Of a DNA stretch of 64,000 nucleotides, positions 44,511-56,225 are shown piece by piece. This DNA comes from Platycnemis pennipes (taxonomy: Eukaryota > Arthropoda > Insecta > Odonata > Platycnemididae), in the NCBI GenBank assembly GCA_933228895.1, contig OW121858.1:30093859-30157858 (forward strand), read 5' to 3'. The first letter of the stretch is position 1. Each line of letters starts with the position of its first letter. Position numbers and translations under genes: made by a program. The notes under the pieces were generated by a model, which was not told the DNA's origin, did not search any database, and saw only the letters and a program-made list of their open reading frames with translations.

Positions 44511-45558
44511 AATAAAAAGTAAATAATGACGAAATTACGTTTTGAACGGTTCCAGTATATTTTCTGATAACCGTGATTTGGTCTTATGAAAAGATATCCT
44601 TATCGATTCATCAGAATTATCGGTGAAGGTCGAAATTATCGATCGGTACGACCATACTTGTGTGCTTGCTACCCTCCAATAATATCTGTACGAATTATAT
44701 TGTTTAGGCAAGCGACGGTAAACCTTTTAAAGAGTGAATAATAAAATAGATGAATATCGAAATGCGAATTTGAAATCGTCATAGAAACGGAAAACAGTGC
44801 AAAAACACGCCAAGAAGCGGCAATTATAAAAAAATGTAAGGAGTTGAAATTTCTAACCAATTTTGAGGTAATGAAGTGATTAATGGTCAATTAAATGCAA
44901 AAAATACTATTCTTATGATGATTGGAGCCATCTTTGTTTCTTTGTACAAACTTGTTTGTGAAAGTTTATGTAATTAGTGTCCTTATTGGTGATACTCATA
45001 TTGGTATTGAAGTGTAAAAAATGATTTTTTTATCGAATCGATTATTTGGTAAATCGATTTTTTTTTAAAACGTTTACATTGTAGTACATGAGATACATTT
45101 CGTAACAGTTCGATAAAATACGTGAATAGATTTTCTTCAAAAGGTGCAAATCATAAAAAGCACATTATTTTGATGCCATACACAATTCAGTGTGTTTTTT
45201 AGTATAGGGATTTTTTTAGACTTTTTTTTGTAATGAGGGAATCAATGAATTTATTTGAAATATGAATGAATTATCGATTAATTTATTTTTTATTTATTTA
45301 TTTTTATTATTTTTTTATTTATTTGATTTTATTTATGAAGTTATTTGAAGTTATTGTGAGATTTTGCAAGGTAACTATTGATATGAAAAAGTTTGTTTAC
45401 GATTTGTTGCCATTGGTTACATCGTTAAAAAATTTAGTTATGAAAGATTAAACACGGTTTTCACGAATCATTTCTCGTGAATTATTAATAAACTTAAGCG
45501 ATCTGTTGACTTCATCTATGGCATGGAATACGTACATACCTCTACAGTCTTAAAAATT
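44511..45558. other. AT-rich spacer
   Basis: Includes a (TTTAT)n-like stretch at 45280-45340. Nothing else recognised. Confidence 0.4.
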
Positions 45559-45949
45559 AATTATTGGCTCCTGTTTGCATCCGCTACGAATTTTTTTTTT
45601 GCGCCTTCGTCAGTCAATTGTTTTTCATGAGGGTCGCGTTGCGTCGATTGCGTCCGCTATAAAGAATAAGTTCCCGTCTCACGTTTTTCGGTAAACCGAC
45701 TAACGTCACCCGTTAAACGCTGATCGTGTCCCTGCCGTAACGCTTGACGACGCGTTTGTTTGTGTAAACAATTGACAACTCCCTTCCCGCTACGATGTCG
45801 TATGAGAAATATTAAGATTCCGTAATTCTCTAAGTTGCGCCTTATGCGTTCATGTTGATTTTAATTTAATTGTTCTCCACCAATAAAATATTATACATTA
45901 AATTGTTGACGTATTATATGCATATACATTTTTTTATTATGTTTTTTAA

Positions 45950-46610
45950 ATATATTAATGCGTTCCTTTTAATCGTAAAAACTCTGAAAAGTTCCGGCTG
46001 GGAGAATATACCATTAAAAAAATTCGAGACGGTGAAAAATTAACAAATGAGGAACGGAAAGCGATTTTTCTTTGTTTTTCGCTCCACGAAAAAAAAACTA
46101 AAGCCCATTTGCATAGCCTGCTGGGAAGGTTTTTCGGGGATTTGAAAAAAAAAGAAAGATGAGGAGCTTGTGCGCGCATAATTTTTCAGAGAGAGAGAAA
46201 AAATAAGCGATTAAAATAAATACTCGCGTCTATTTATTGTGAAGGGAGACATGATGGGGTGCTAATTAAAAAAATTAAGGGCGCCAGTATGAAAAATTGC
46301 GCGTTCGGAATGTCGAATCGGGGCGAAAGCCAAGGAGAGGGTATTTTTCCGTCCGCTTTGGCGAGGGATTTGGTTGGAGAAGGGACAGGGGATATAATTA
46401 ATCGGAAAAGGGGTTCCTCCGAGGGTATTTTTTTTCTCTCTTTCCCCCTCTCTCAGGGTAGGGTAGGAAGGGGAACGAGAAGTGAAATGAATTTATGGAA
46501 GGCGTGAAAACTGACTGAAAACAAGAGAACAGCTTGTCTTTCGTGCGCAAACAATCGAAGTCATTGTTGCGCTGCGGGCACACATTCGTGACAGTACGAG
46601 TTAAAAGCGA
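45950..46610. other. Unique CpG-rich island in the inverted-repeat block
   Basis: Non-repetitive, with A runs, AGCGATTTTTCTTTG, GGCGCCAGTATG, TGCGCGCAT and TAATTAA-type words. Overlapping frames on both strands (45955-46179 and 46259-46507) have no recognisable domain. Candidate conserved non-coding element. Confidence 0.3.
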
Positions 46611-47689
46611 TTTAAATTCAACGGAACATTGTTGAATATGAAATGCAGATTAATTGAAATTACCCAAAATAAGGTTCTTTTAAAAATCCCGTTTTATACG
46701 CTACGATACGCTAGTACTCACGCTCAACTGTTTACGTATCCGTGGTAACCTCGGCGATAAATAACTATAATTTTCTAATAAGTATTTGTGTAATAAGTAT
46801 TTGTGGACATAAAATAACTATGAACATATCTGAAAAGTGAACACATTACACAGATATATCATTCAAAATGCCACATACTACTAATTAAACTTTATGTAAC
46901 TCGTACTTAAATCTAATTTGTTTACGTAACCATAGAAACGCTTGTCATCAATAAGATGTTGGCGTTCAATACAAATAAAAACTATGCATGTATTCATATA
47001 TGTCTTTCTCAAACCGAATTGTTCACAATTATCAACTTAATTCGTTAAAAATATTCGTGTTGACAGTCAAATATACGAATATGGTATTAATGGCATTGTT
47101 AACGTAACCATGGAAATAATCTCCACGAACAATATTTACAATATTAAAAAAAACTAGAAAACTCTGTTTTTGAAAGCATTAAGATGTTATCACCTTTAAT
47201 TTTTCAGTATACTGATTAAATTGCCTCCAAAAACATTACAAAACCGTTTTTTGTTGTTCAAATAGTTAGGTAGTCTTGGAAACTAGACTTCCACTGTTTT
47301 GACATATCACTCGGAAAAATGGCGATGGAAGTTTTTTCAATCAAAATATAGCGTTTGCATATTTCTTTATTCATTTATTGAGTTCAAGGTGCTCGGTTTC
47401 TCGAATTCTACTCAAAAAATGCATACGATTAAACTTACGACTAACGGCCAAATGATTAAATGTTTAGCAATAAGTTAATCTTAAATAAACATAAATTATT
47501 TTAGTTTATTTTGCTTACTTAGGCTTACTTTACCACGTAACTATTCAAAAGTTGAGAAAAAAGTTTTAGAGCAGAATATTACGCTCTTTTCTGTACTAGA
47601 AACTTATTTCCCGATATTATGGATTTAAAAATAATTGTCCATATACATATGGTTACGTCCATTTGATGACATATCCAAGGAAACGTCTT

Positions 47690-47910
47690 TCGTTATTTAT
47701 TTACATTAACGAAGACCATATTTCTACTCTTTTTTTGTCCACATCTGTTGAAATATGTGTGTATACATATATTTTTATTAATATTATAAAAATGAGAAAT
47801 CCCATACATTCGACTAGTATGTTTACGCATCCATGGAAACGTTGTAACAATTTTGTTTACGTTACGATAACTATCTTTATGTGATCGTGAATATTGAAAT
47901 CGTATATTTT
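47690..47910. repeat. Segment duplicated at 49035-49255
   Basis: AAAAATGAGAAATCCCATACA / GTATGTTTACGCATCCATGG and TTATGTGATCGTGAATATTG, ATTGAAATCGTAT recur about 1.35 kb downstream. GTTTACG.AACCATGGAAA-like words occur several more times between 46730 and 49030. Confidence 0.7.
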
Positions 47911-48039
47911 AATGATATAAATCCGAGTTGTCTTCAAATCATAGTTAAAAACACATTCAGTATCCATATATAAATGCATCCACACAAATATTAATACGAA
48001 ATTTCTTGGCATTTTTAATGGAAAAAAATGGACCCTTGT

Positions 48040-48560
48040 CATACATTTCTCGACGCTAGAAGTGATAAGTTTTTCGCTGCATAAACTCCGAAAATTCTTT
48101 CACCGGAGAGAAAGAGAAAGATGAAATGGAATATCCCACCTCGAAAGCAGGAAGCTTGTATCCCGTGACAACGCGGGGGACAAACAAAACGAGCTGGCGA
48201 AACAAATGAGCGAGAGTTTGCGCGCGCGCGAATTCTTTTTTTTACAGGGCGAGAAGAATGAAATTTAAAAAAAAGACGAATTCTTCTCTGCCTCCACGTG
48301 TCTCCGCGATCGCCTACTGGGAAAAGTTTTAATTAATATCCGGGGCACCAACGCCATCGTGGATGACAAAACAGGGACGAAAAAAAATTAGACGCACGTA
48401 TTCCGCGACTCGGGCTCGGTACGGGTTCCGAACTCCCGTGGACCGTCGAGTCTCGTTGCTGGGAAACGGGATTGTTTTGTTTCCGAAAAATGCGCAGCGA
48501 TTTTCCCGACGGGAAAATGATGAAATATAAAAAAGTGGCATTATATTCTTAGCTAAAATT
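48040..48560. other. Unique CpG-rich island
   Basis: Contains GTTTGCGCGCGCGCGAATTC, TAATTAATATCC and CTCCGCGATCGCC. No match to repeats in the window. Minus-strand frame 48329-48541 unrecognised. Regulatory function is a guess from texture. Confidence 0.3.
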
Positions 48561-49965
48561 CTATGGAAAGTTTCGCATCGAATAATTCATTAGTATTTGC
48601 GTTCTGGGTATTTATCAATATTGTCTCTGCAAACCTTATTCGTGAAAATACCCCAAACGTATTTTATTATTGTAAAAAATCAAAAATACTAAATATGGGC
48701 GTTTTTGCTAAGTACTTCAAGTGTGCAAAGACAGTACTTTTCTCCGTTAAGGAAAGTTTGTTCTATAATTCATATCATAAAGTCGCAAAAATCAATATTA
48801 GTCAGGCTTCTGCAGCAAATACAGGCGATGAAACTTCGGCGGCCATTTTGACATGTTCAGACAAATAAAGGCGTTATTTATTTATTTGACATTTATCGAA
48901 AGTAGTCAAAGCTTATTCTAACCGAATAATTATATGCTGCATTGTTATTTTTTTGTAAATGAAGTCATCGCAAATTTGGCTACCATTCAATCAAAAAAAT
49001 CAAAATAAACATTGTTTTCGTAACCATGGACTATGATTGGGATACCAAAAATTCATAACAGTGGTGGATGGAAATGTATTTGTTATTTTTGTCAATTATT
49101 TTTCAACTGTTGTCAATCTTTTTATTAATGTTATAAAAATGAGAAATCCAATACATTTGACTAATATGTTTATATGGAAACGTAGTAACAATTATGTTTA
49201 CATTACGAAAACACTCTTTATGTGATCGTGAATATTGAAATCGTATTCTACAGATGTATAAATTAATACGTGAATAAATATGTGTAACTTGATATGTGAA
49301 TAAAGTAATAGAATTACGTTAGTTTATGGTATTAAACAAAATGATAAATACAACTCTATTCACCATGTGTTCATTGAACGATATACGATGATGTACAACA
49401 GATAAACAACCCCATAGTGATACAGTGTCTTGACGTCATGCCTTTGATTCCCGATGACGTCATCTTTCTCTAACCTTCCCAAAAAAAACTGTGTTTAAAG
49501 ACCAATATGTCAATAGCACAACTGGTTCATAAAGAAAAATGATTGACAACTACATATTATCTAATAAAAATTCGTTCAAATCGTTCTACACAAAAGTGCA
49601 TATTCACTTTGTGTTTATTTGTGTATTACTCAATGCAGCATTTCGTTGTAGTATTTCATCGTTACTTGCTCTAGACTACAGAACATGTACTGCAATTTAA
49701 TGAATTATTGACAAAACTTTTACATAACAGTGCGACATAGAGTAAAAATTAACTCAATAAATGGTGAAATTTCTGGTCTAGCATAACGGTTGTGACGCAA
49801 TCAAAACATTAAACAGGTGACGTCAGTCGTTTTTAACGTGAAACGTGAGACGGGAACTTATTCTCTAGCGGATGCAATCGATATAACGCGACCCTTAGGT
49901 AAACAATTGACTGACGAATGCGCAAATATAAATCCGTAGCGAATGTAAACAGGAGACTAACAATT

Positions 49966-50690
49966 AAATTTCAAAGACTGTTAAGAGGTACTTAAACGTC
50001 TTCCATGCTGTAAAATGAGTTACCAGATCGATTAATTTTCTTATAATTCACAGAAATAAATTCGCTAAACCCACGTTTAATGCCTTAGGTTCAAATTTTC
50101 TCGATACAGTCATTGGCAACAGTGGAAAAAAAGCTTACTCATGTCACCATACCTCACCGTGTTACCTTTCAAAATCTCAATTAAACACAATAACATTAAA
50201 AAGGTATTCATTAATTGATTTCCTCGGTAGAAAAAAGTCAGAAAATCATCTATGCTAAAAAATGAATCAGTTTTCAATCAATCAAATCAATGTTTTCACA
50301 GAATCCGAGACTGACATTTTAAGTTCAGAAGGGGCATTGTATATACTTGTAATTTCAATAACTCCCCACCAGATGGCTCCTTATTGCCAATTGCTGGGAC
50401 AGTTTTCATTTGTTTTCAGTGTTTACGTGGAACGTGAGAGAGATGGGAGATGACGTATACCTCTCTCGTCTCCAGTTACGCGCTTGTCACATGTCTCTTG
50501 TTTCCGTTCTAATGCGCCATCTACTATTCACGTTTTACCGTAAACGACTGACGTCACCCATTTAATGACTATACTGTCTCCCGGCCTTAATGTTGTTCGT
50601 ACTGTAACAATTATTCTTTTAAATTACAGTATATTCTCCGTTCCATAAATCCTTTTTCTAACTTCATTTTCTTTTCTTTTTATCCGTTTC
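49966..50690. other. Intron sequence upstream of the large exon
   Basis: Near 50525-50600 CACGTTTTACCGTAAACGAC, TGACGTCACCC and CTGTCTCC match part of the left arm of the 45559-49965 inverted repeat, about 90 bp before the exon. The last 35 bases are the pyrimidine tract and CAG acceptor. Nothing else recognised. Confidence 0.5.
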
Positions 50691-50692
50691 AG

Positions 50693-52678
50693 TGCTCAAG
50701 AAGGCTCCTGCCAGGAACGAAGACGACTGCTGATAAACGGTCGCCACGGCAACAACGCAGCGACAACCAGGTCTCAGAGACGGACGCCGGGGATCTTCGA
50801 GAGGGACGATCCTGTAGAAGCTTCCCTGAAGGTTGCTGAAGGAGTTCTTTCGGTCGAATCCAGGACAGAGGGGAACGTCCCAGCTTCCGGTCCGCTAAAT
50901 TCCAAACGGAGGAACGGAAGTAAGCGTTCCGGAGATAGGAAAGAGTTCTCGGATACCGTGCTTGCTCGGACCGAGACATCTCTGGGAAAGCTTCCTTCGG
51001 ATGATGTGAGGACCCCAAAGGGCCCTTGCAACAATAGAGGACCAGTTCCCGGTCCCAGAGACTCCCAGGGAAGACCAGAAGATGTCGTTCTGAGGGAAAA
51101 CTGCCGAACCAACTCCAGCACACATAGCGTAGTCCCTTTGGGAGAGGTTTACGGTTCGCCCGGGGGTAGGTCCAGGGTAACCACAGACATGGGCGTGAAG
51201 AGCAGGAGCTTCGAGGAGAACCGGACGGTTCTGCCGAAGAAGAGGAGCTACAGCTCCATACAAGGTTCCGGCGACTCCAACAAGGTTGGGAAGCCGGGGG
51301 AATCCAAAGACAATGGGAAGAACGGCGGAAACAAGTCGGAGAACACGTCAAGCCAACAGCAGCAACAGCAGTTGAAGGACAAGAGGGAGAGTTCCAAACT
51401 GGCGAAGCTCCACGAGCGCTCAGGATCGTTCGATAAATCGGGAGAAGAGGAACGGTTCGGGACTGGAGAAGCCTGCCGGAACAACAATAACAACAACAAC
51501 GGCGACCTGAGCAACAACAACTCGTGCGGGGGCAAGAAGAAGGTGGAGAACAAGGAGGACCAGGTCAGGTTCCTGAGGGAGACAGAGGCGGCCCTGAAGT
51601 CGCTCTCAGGCAGTTGGCCAGCCACCCCTAATCCCTCGGCGGAGGAGAGTGGCAAGGAGGACAAACCAGCCTTCGAGAACCTCTTCGAGGAGAAGAAACC
51701 GGTCGAGAGGAAGAGCCAACCGAACGGCACGGCTGGGGAAGCCGGCAGGCTCAACTGTTCCAGACCGGATCAGGAGAACCGGGACTGTTCCCCGAAGAGC
51801 GGTTCGAAGAGTCACGGCTCGCAGCAATCCGGGGGAACCACGCTGCTCAACGACGTCATAACCCTGAGCAGCTCCAAGTACGACAGGGACGGCGATAGGT
51901 CAAACCAGGGAGGTGGTGCCCAGTCCCAAAACCAGGACAATGCCTCCAGAGGCGTGGTACCGGGTGATTCGCACCCCGCCAACGGCGGAAGTGACGTCGG
52001 GCAGTACGTAGGATCTCACCAGGCGGACGCAGAGTCCGCTAGCAAGGACGGGGTGACCTCATCCAGGGATCCCGGCTCGAAGGTCAACCCTGGAAAACAG
52101 GTGAACGGCGTCGGGAACGACCTGGAGAACCTGCTGAAGATAGAGGTGGAGTGCGCGACGATACAGTCCCGAGTAGGACGCGAGGAGGAGCAGTCTTCGT
52201 CGTCCGGGGGACAAGATGGCGCGGGGCGCATCCAAGATGGCGCCCGCGCGCCCGGCTTCGAGGAGCTGGTCGACGACTCCACGACCGAGCTGGAGATCGT
52301 GACGTCAGAGGGGGAGGGGGAGCCTGGAGCCAAGGAGGGGAAGCGGAAGGGGGAGGGGGAGCCTGGAGCCTCCAAAAGAAGGAAGAGGGACGAGGATGGG
52401 GAACAGGAGAAGGAGGGAACCCTGAGGGCCGGTACGCAAGTTGGGGCCCTGAAAGGAGAGAAGACAGCGGAGGGTCTGAAGCAAATAGACTCGCCTCCTG
52501 TCTCGTTGGGGCCCTTCCCGGCTGGGGCCACCTTCGTGGGGTATCCACAAGGGCCACAGGTGGCTGCGGAAAGGCCCGAAGAGAAGATGATTCCTAGGGT
52601 GAAGGCCGTTACGACCCCCGGCATCGAAACCGGGGCCTCCATCGAGATCACCACTATAGGCGTTGCTCCCGAAGTCAG
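50693..52678 (+). CDS. Large internal exon of an unrecognised, disordered, probably nuclear protein
   Basis: The acceptor is a long pyrimidine tract ending TTTTTATCCGTTTCAG and the donor is CAG|GTGAGT. The 1986-bp exon is open throughout in one frame (codons from 50694; phase 2 at both ends, so skippable without frame change) and far more GC-rich than its flanks. No ATG-led full gene is claimed: start and stop lie in other exons. Counting from the first full codon, the peptide has a basic start (QERRRLLINGR, RSQRRTPG), poly-Q at 221-226, poly-N at 263-269, a helix-like RFLRETEAALKSLSGSW at 292-308, FENLFEEKK at 327, LLNDVITL at about 384, LENLLKIEVECATIQSR at 477, a GEGEPGA duplication, and SKRRKRDE, a nuclear-localisation-type cluster, at 560. 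Ser/Gly/Asn/Glu dominate and no folded domain is visible. The short hydrophobic-acidic blocks between low-complexity stretches are what one would expect to be conserved in a transcriptional co-regulator. I do not recognise the family. Open frames on the other strand here are shadows. Confidence 0.85.
52311..52370 (+). repeat. 39-bp in-frame coding duplication
   Basis: GGGGGAGCCTGGAGCC occurs twice 39 bp apart, giving a 13-residue duplication (GEGEPGAK... / GEGEPGAS...) just before the nuclear-localisation-type cluster. In-frame length suggests tolerated expansion in a disordered region. Confidence 0.8.
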
Positions 52679-53011
52679 GTGAGTGTAACTATAGTCATCC
52701 CCACCGCACACGAACACTGCAAGAGTCCAAGTTATAGCCAAGAGTCCAGGTTATAGCCATCACTTCACTATATTATGAATATTGTATTATAATGATGCCC
52801 TAAGCCCACATTTTAACAGCTATTCATTCAGGATATGATGATCAGAGCAGGAATAACTACTATTCCGTGAGGCTGACGTCCCACAGTCAAATAACACCAA
52901 AAAGTGATCGTTACTGGTGAGTGTAAATATAGTCATCCCCACTATACATAAACACTACAAGTGTCCCGGTTATAGCTATAACTTCACTTTATTATGATCG
53001 CAGCAGGAATG

Positions 53012-53547
53012 GGGTCGTTCACTAAATTTTTATCTCCGAAACTGATAGAGTTTGTAAAATAAAAATGACCCATATTTTTCAGTTTTTTGATCCGTCAATT
53101 ATTTCTCTAGTTAGGACGAATACATTGAAAACTGATGTTTTTAACCCTTTGGGGAAAGTGGGCGTGGTGCAACCTCTGACATATATCGACTTCGTCCAAT
53201 CACAACTGAGCCCGCGAAGCTACTTCACCTTATTGTAATGGGGGATAGTACAGCTGACTCTGCCAACCCGAACAGTTGCGATAGGATCTGTGCGAGCAGA
53301 CCTTCCGTGAACCCCCCTCCACTCCCTTCCCTTCCCTGAAAAGCAGTCAAGGACAGGAGGAAAATAACGTCAATGTTATCGAAGTAGCTTTTTCGGTGGG
53401 CGTCACCTTTTGCTTATTTTAATTTTTGATTTCTTGAAGTGAATGATTGTGGTTGGAAGATTAATTTTTCACTAAATTTCATTTTTAGTTTCCACCTGAC
53501 GATTTCGTGCACAAAATTGGGATTTCGGTTCCGAGTAAACGCCCCTA
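53012..53547. mobile_element. 536-bp TIR element inside the intronic repeat
   Basis: Left end GGGGTCGTTCACT and right end, as reverse complement, GGGGCGTTTACTCGG are short imperfect inverted repeats. The left half matches the reverse complement of 4556-4715 (CTGATAGAGTTTGTAAAATA, GTCAATTATTTCTC, AAAGTGGGCGTGG). Non-coding; the array resumes with TATGACTATTGTGTTATGATG. Superfamily not determined. Confidence 0.7.
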
Positions 53548-54650
53548 TTATGACTATTGTGTTATGATGATGCATTTAGCCCAAAATTGATTAAAATGAT
53601 CGTAATTGTAGACTGTGACCACAGTCGAGGTTTAGATCCATCATGTACGAGCACTGTTCTAAGCACAGGTAACAGCTATATCTTCAGGATATGATGATCA
53701 GAGCCGGAATAATGAGTATTCCGTGAGGCCGACGTCCCACAGTCAAATGAGACACAAGTTATCGTTATTGGTGAGTGTAAATAGAGTCATATCCGTTGTA
53801 GGTGAAACCTTTGATAGTCCATGTTACCCAAGCCATGCCTTCAATTTCTTATAACCAGAGTGAAGATGGTGACTATTCTATAGGGCTAATATCCCAGGGT
53901 CAAATGATACGCAAATGATCGCTATTGGTGAATGTAACTATAGTCATAGTGTGAAGATAGGTGAGCACTGTGTTAGACAAAGTTTAAACCCCTGTAACCT
54001 CAGTATACTATAATCACAGCTAGGATATTTTTTTTCGCAAAGCTGATGTCCTACACTCATATTGGATACAAATTATCGCAGTTGGTATTACTAACCGTAG
54101 TAGCCACCGTTATAGATGGGCTCTATGAAAGCCCAGGTAACGGCATTAGCTTCAATGATTATGTTCACATTCGGGATAATCAGGTTATCTGTAAAAACCC
54201 ATGTCCCACGCTCAATTCGGATGCAAATTACTGTAAATGGTTATCGTAACTGTTTCCGTGACCCAGTATAGGGATCCGGAATTCGTTGGAGTGTCTAAGT
54301 TTGTCATTCCGCTTCCAATTCTGTAAGCAGTTTGTCTCTAAGCCGAATAGTACCTGACATATAACGGTTTAGCAGAGTACAGCCTCCCCTGTCTGCCCAC
54401 CGGCATAGAAAATGCCATCTTAATTCCCATCGTGTCGTAAAAATTTTACTTCCCACGTTTTTGAGTCCACATTCCCATTCCGTTAACATAGGTACTTTTG
54501 TTATATTGATGGTGTGAAATTTGTATCCAAATTTACGTTGTTTTAAAATATAACTTACTACACAGATGTCATACATTTCAGGCCACGCGTCATTGTTAAT
54601 TTGGATATTGATGTTTCTCATACTCCCCAGTAGTCGAATTCTGCACGTCT

Positions 54651-54735
54651 GGTTACGAGATGTCCGTTTACGAGATGCACGGTTACGAGATGTTCTGTTA
54701 CGAGATGTTCTGTTACGAAATGTACGGTTACGACT
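54651..54735. repeat. 15-bp microrepeat, five to six units
   Basis: GGTTACGAGATGTCC-type units in tandem with small changes. Read on the minus strand they create the repetitive 156-codon frame 54304-54774 (RNRTS repeats), which is not considered a gene. Confidence 0.82.
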
Positions 54736-55260
54736 TAACGTGATACCAGTATAGTTAAGCACTGTGATAGTCAAGTTTATCGCTGTAACTCCAGGACATT
54801 AAGTTATTAAAGCCAGGATAATGACTAGTTCTCAAGGCTGAAATCCCACGGTCAAATAAGATAATTACAGTCGTTAATGTTAGGTGCTACTATAGTCAGC
54901 TACATTAAAGGTGGACACATTAAAGGTCCATGCTACCGTAGAAACAATATATTATAACCTGAGCCAAAATATATAATACTTTAAAAGACTTATGTCTTAA
55001 TTTGACATTTGATACAAACAACCTCGGTTGGGGAGTGTAACTATAGTCGGATGCATTTTACTTTAGCACTCTGAGAGACCAGGTAACGGCATTTACTTCA
55101 GTATATTGTAATTAGTGCCAGGATAAGTGACTATTGTCTATGACTAATTGCAACTGTATAAATATGATTAAGTAAACGCAGTTGGGGAGTGCAACTATAG
55201 CAAGATCCATAATACATGAGCACAGGTTCTAGCCATAACTTTAGTGCATTTTAATTAGAT

Positions 55261-55679
55261 CCTGGATAGTACAATCCTAAGGTTAGGATGTCATGGATGA
55301 GATATATCGACGTCGTGCACGAGGTTAAAGTCGATATCGAAACACCAAGGTGCTTACTTAAAAACGAATTCAAAGTCCACAAACAAGTTCTCACGGCTAG
55401 TTCGTGAACTTTGAACTCGTCATAGGCAAAGAAAGAAGCTATGGCAGCCCATTTTAACCTGTTCCAGTGCTTGTGCGGAACCGATAAACCAGTTACCCTC
55501 AAGTCAAATAAAGGGGATTGAGCTCTTAGGACTCTACAGATCAACAGATCAAAAGGGGTTCTCCAATGGCCTTAAACTTACGCACCACTCGTCAAATCGA
55601 AAAACTTCTCCGCCAGAAACCCCTCCTATGGTAGTTTACGGGAATGTTACTTCCTCTCCAGGGACTACCAGCGCGTGTG
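55261..55679. other. Spacer
   Basis: No repeat or exon recognised; a featureless 97-codon minus-strand frame covers 55251-55544. Confidence 0.35.
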
Positions 55680-56225
55680 CTTGCAATTTGTGTATTGCTT
55701 TACGCTGGCGATTGTTGCGATTGTGTTGGATACATTTCCGCTTAGAACGTACACGGACTTTGCTTATAGCTCGAAGTGGTATCGATAGTGTTTGACATGT
55801 GTCCAGTATCGACCTGGACTCGCATCGCAGTTGCTTTTTGCGCAATGGAGTAGGGATTAACAGTAGTCAGCAGTTGGCTATATCATAGCAGTCAACTGCT
55901 ACGTGTAAACGCGCCTTAATAGCTCGAACTAGGATCGATAGTGTTCGACATGTGTCCAGTATCGAACTGAACTCGCATCGCAGAGACTATTTACACAGGC
56001 GAGTAGGGCTTATCAGTTGTTAGCAGTTGACTATATCATAGCAGTCAACTGCTACGTGTAAACGCGCCTTAATAGCTCGAACTAGGATCGATAGTGTTCG
56101 ACATGTGTCCAGTATCGACCTGGACTCGCATCGCAGTTGCTATTTACACATGCGAGTAGGGCTTAACAGTAGTTAGCAGTTGACTGTCATAGCAGTCAAC
56201 TGCTTAAGCAGTAAACGCACCTTTA
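55680..56225. repeat. Three tandem copies of the CGTTTACACG element's right end
   Basis: The segment from AGCTCGAACTAGGATCGATAG through CATCGCAGTTGCTATTTAC and GTTGACT..CATAGCAGTCAAC to TAAACGC.CCTTAATAG is repeated three times with a period of about 153 bp (copies ending near 55915, 56068 and 56222). The first copy extends further left into the element body. The palindrome AGTTGACT...AGTCAACT recurs in each. Confidence 0.82.

Larger units (their letters stand above)
45559..49965. mobile_element. 4.4-kb block bounded by long inverted repeats
   Basis: The left arm (45559-45745) and the right arm (49806-49965) are reverse complements with roughly 80% identity by eye. Matching pieces are CTCCTGTTTGCATCCGCTACG / CTCCTGTTTACATTCGCTACG (each given in part), TTCGTCAGTCAATTG, GGGTCGCGTT, AATAAGTTCCCGTCTCACG and ACGTCACC. 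AAATT flanks both outer ends (45554-45558 and 49966-49970) and may be a target duplication. No transposase is visible inside. The interior holds two CpG-rich unique islands and an internal duplication. Either a non-autonomous TIR element or two independent inverted insertions. Confidence 0.55.
52679..55260. repeat. Intronic tandem repeat beginning at the splice donor
   Basis: The first bases of the intron, GTGAGTGTAACTATAGTCATCC, are repeated as GTGAGTGTAAATATAGTCATCC (tips at 52679 and 52918), then at 53771, 53928 (GTGAATG), 54085 (decayed), 54885, 55030 and 55180 (GGAGTGTAACTATAG forms). Recent units are about 157 bp; the first is 239 bp. Other shared pieces are AGGATATGATGATCAGAGC, GCTGACGTCCCACAGTCAAA and GGTTATAGC. 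Two foreign segments interrupt the array (53012-53547 and about 54250-54740). Confidence 0.85.

Noticed and set aside
50689..51351. Long minus-strand open frame (220 codons) and others opposite the large exon (51248-51754, 52016-52741)
   Set aside because: They are antisense shadows of a GC-rich + strand exon that has proper splice sites; their composition mirrors the sense codons.
54304..54774. 156-codon minus-strand frame with RNRTS repeats
   Set aside because: Created by a 15-bp DNA microrepeat (a multiple of three keeps the frame open); no start context or homology.
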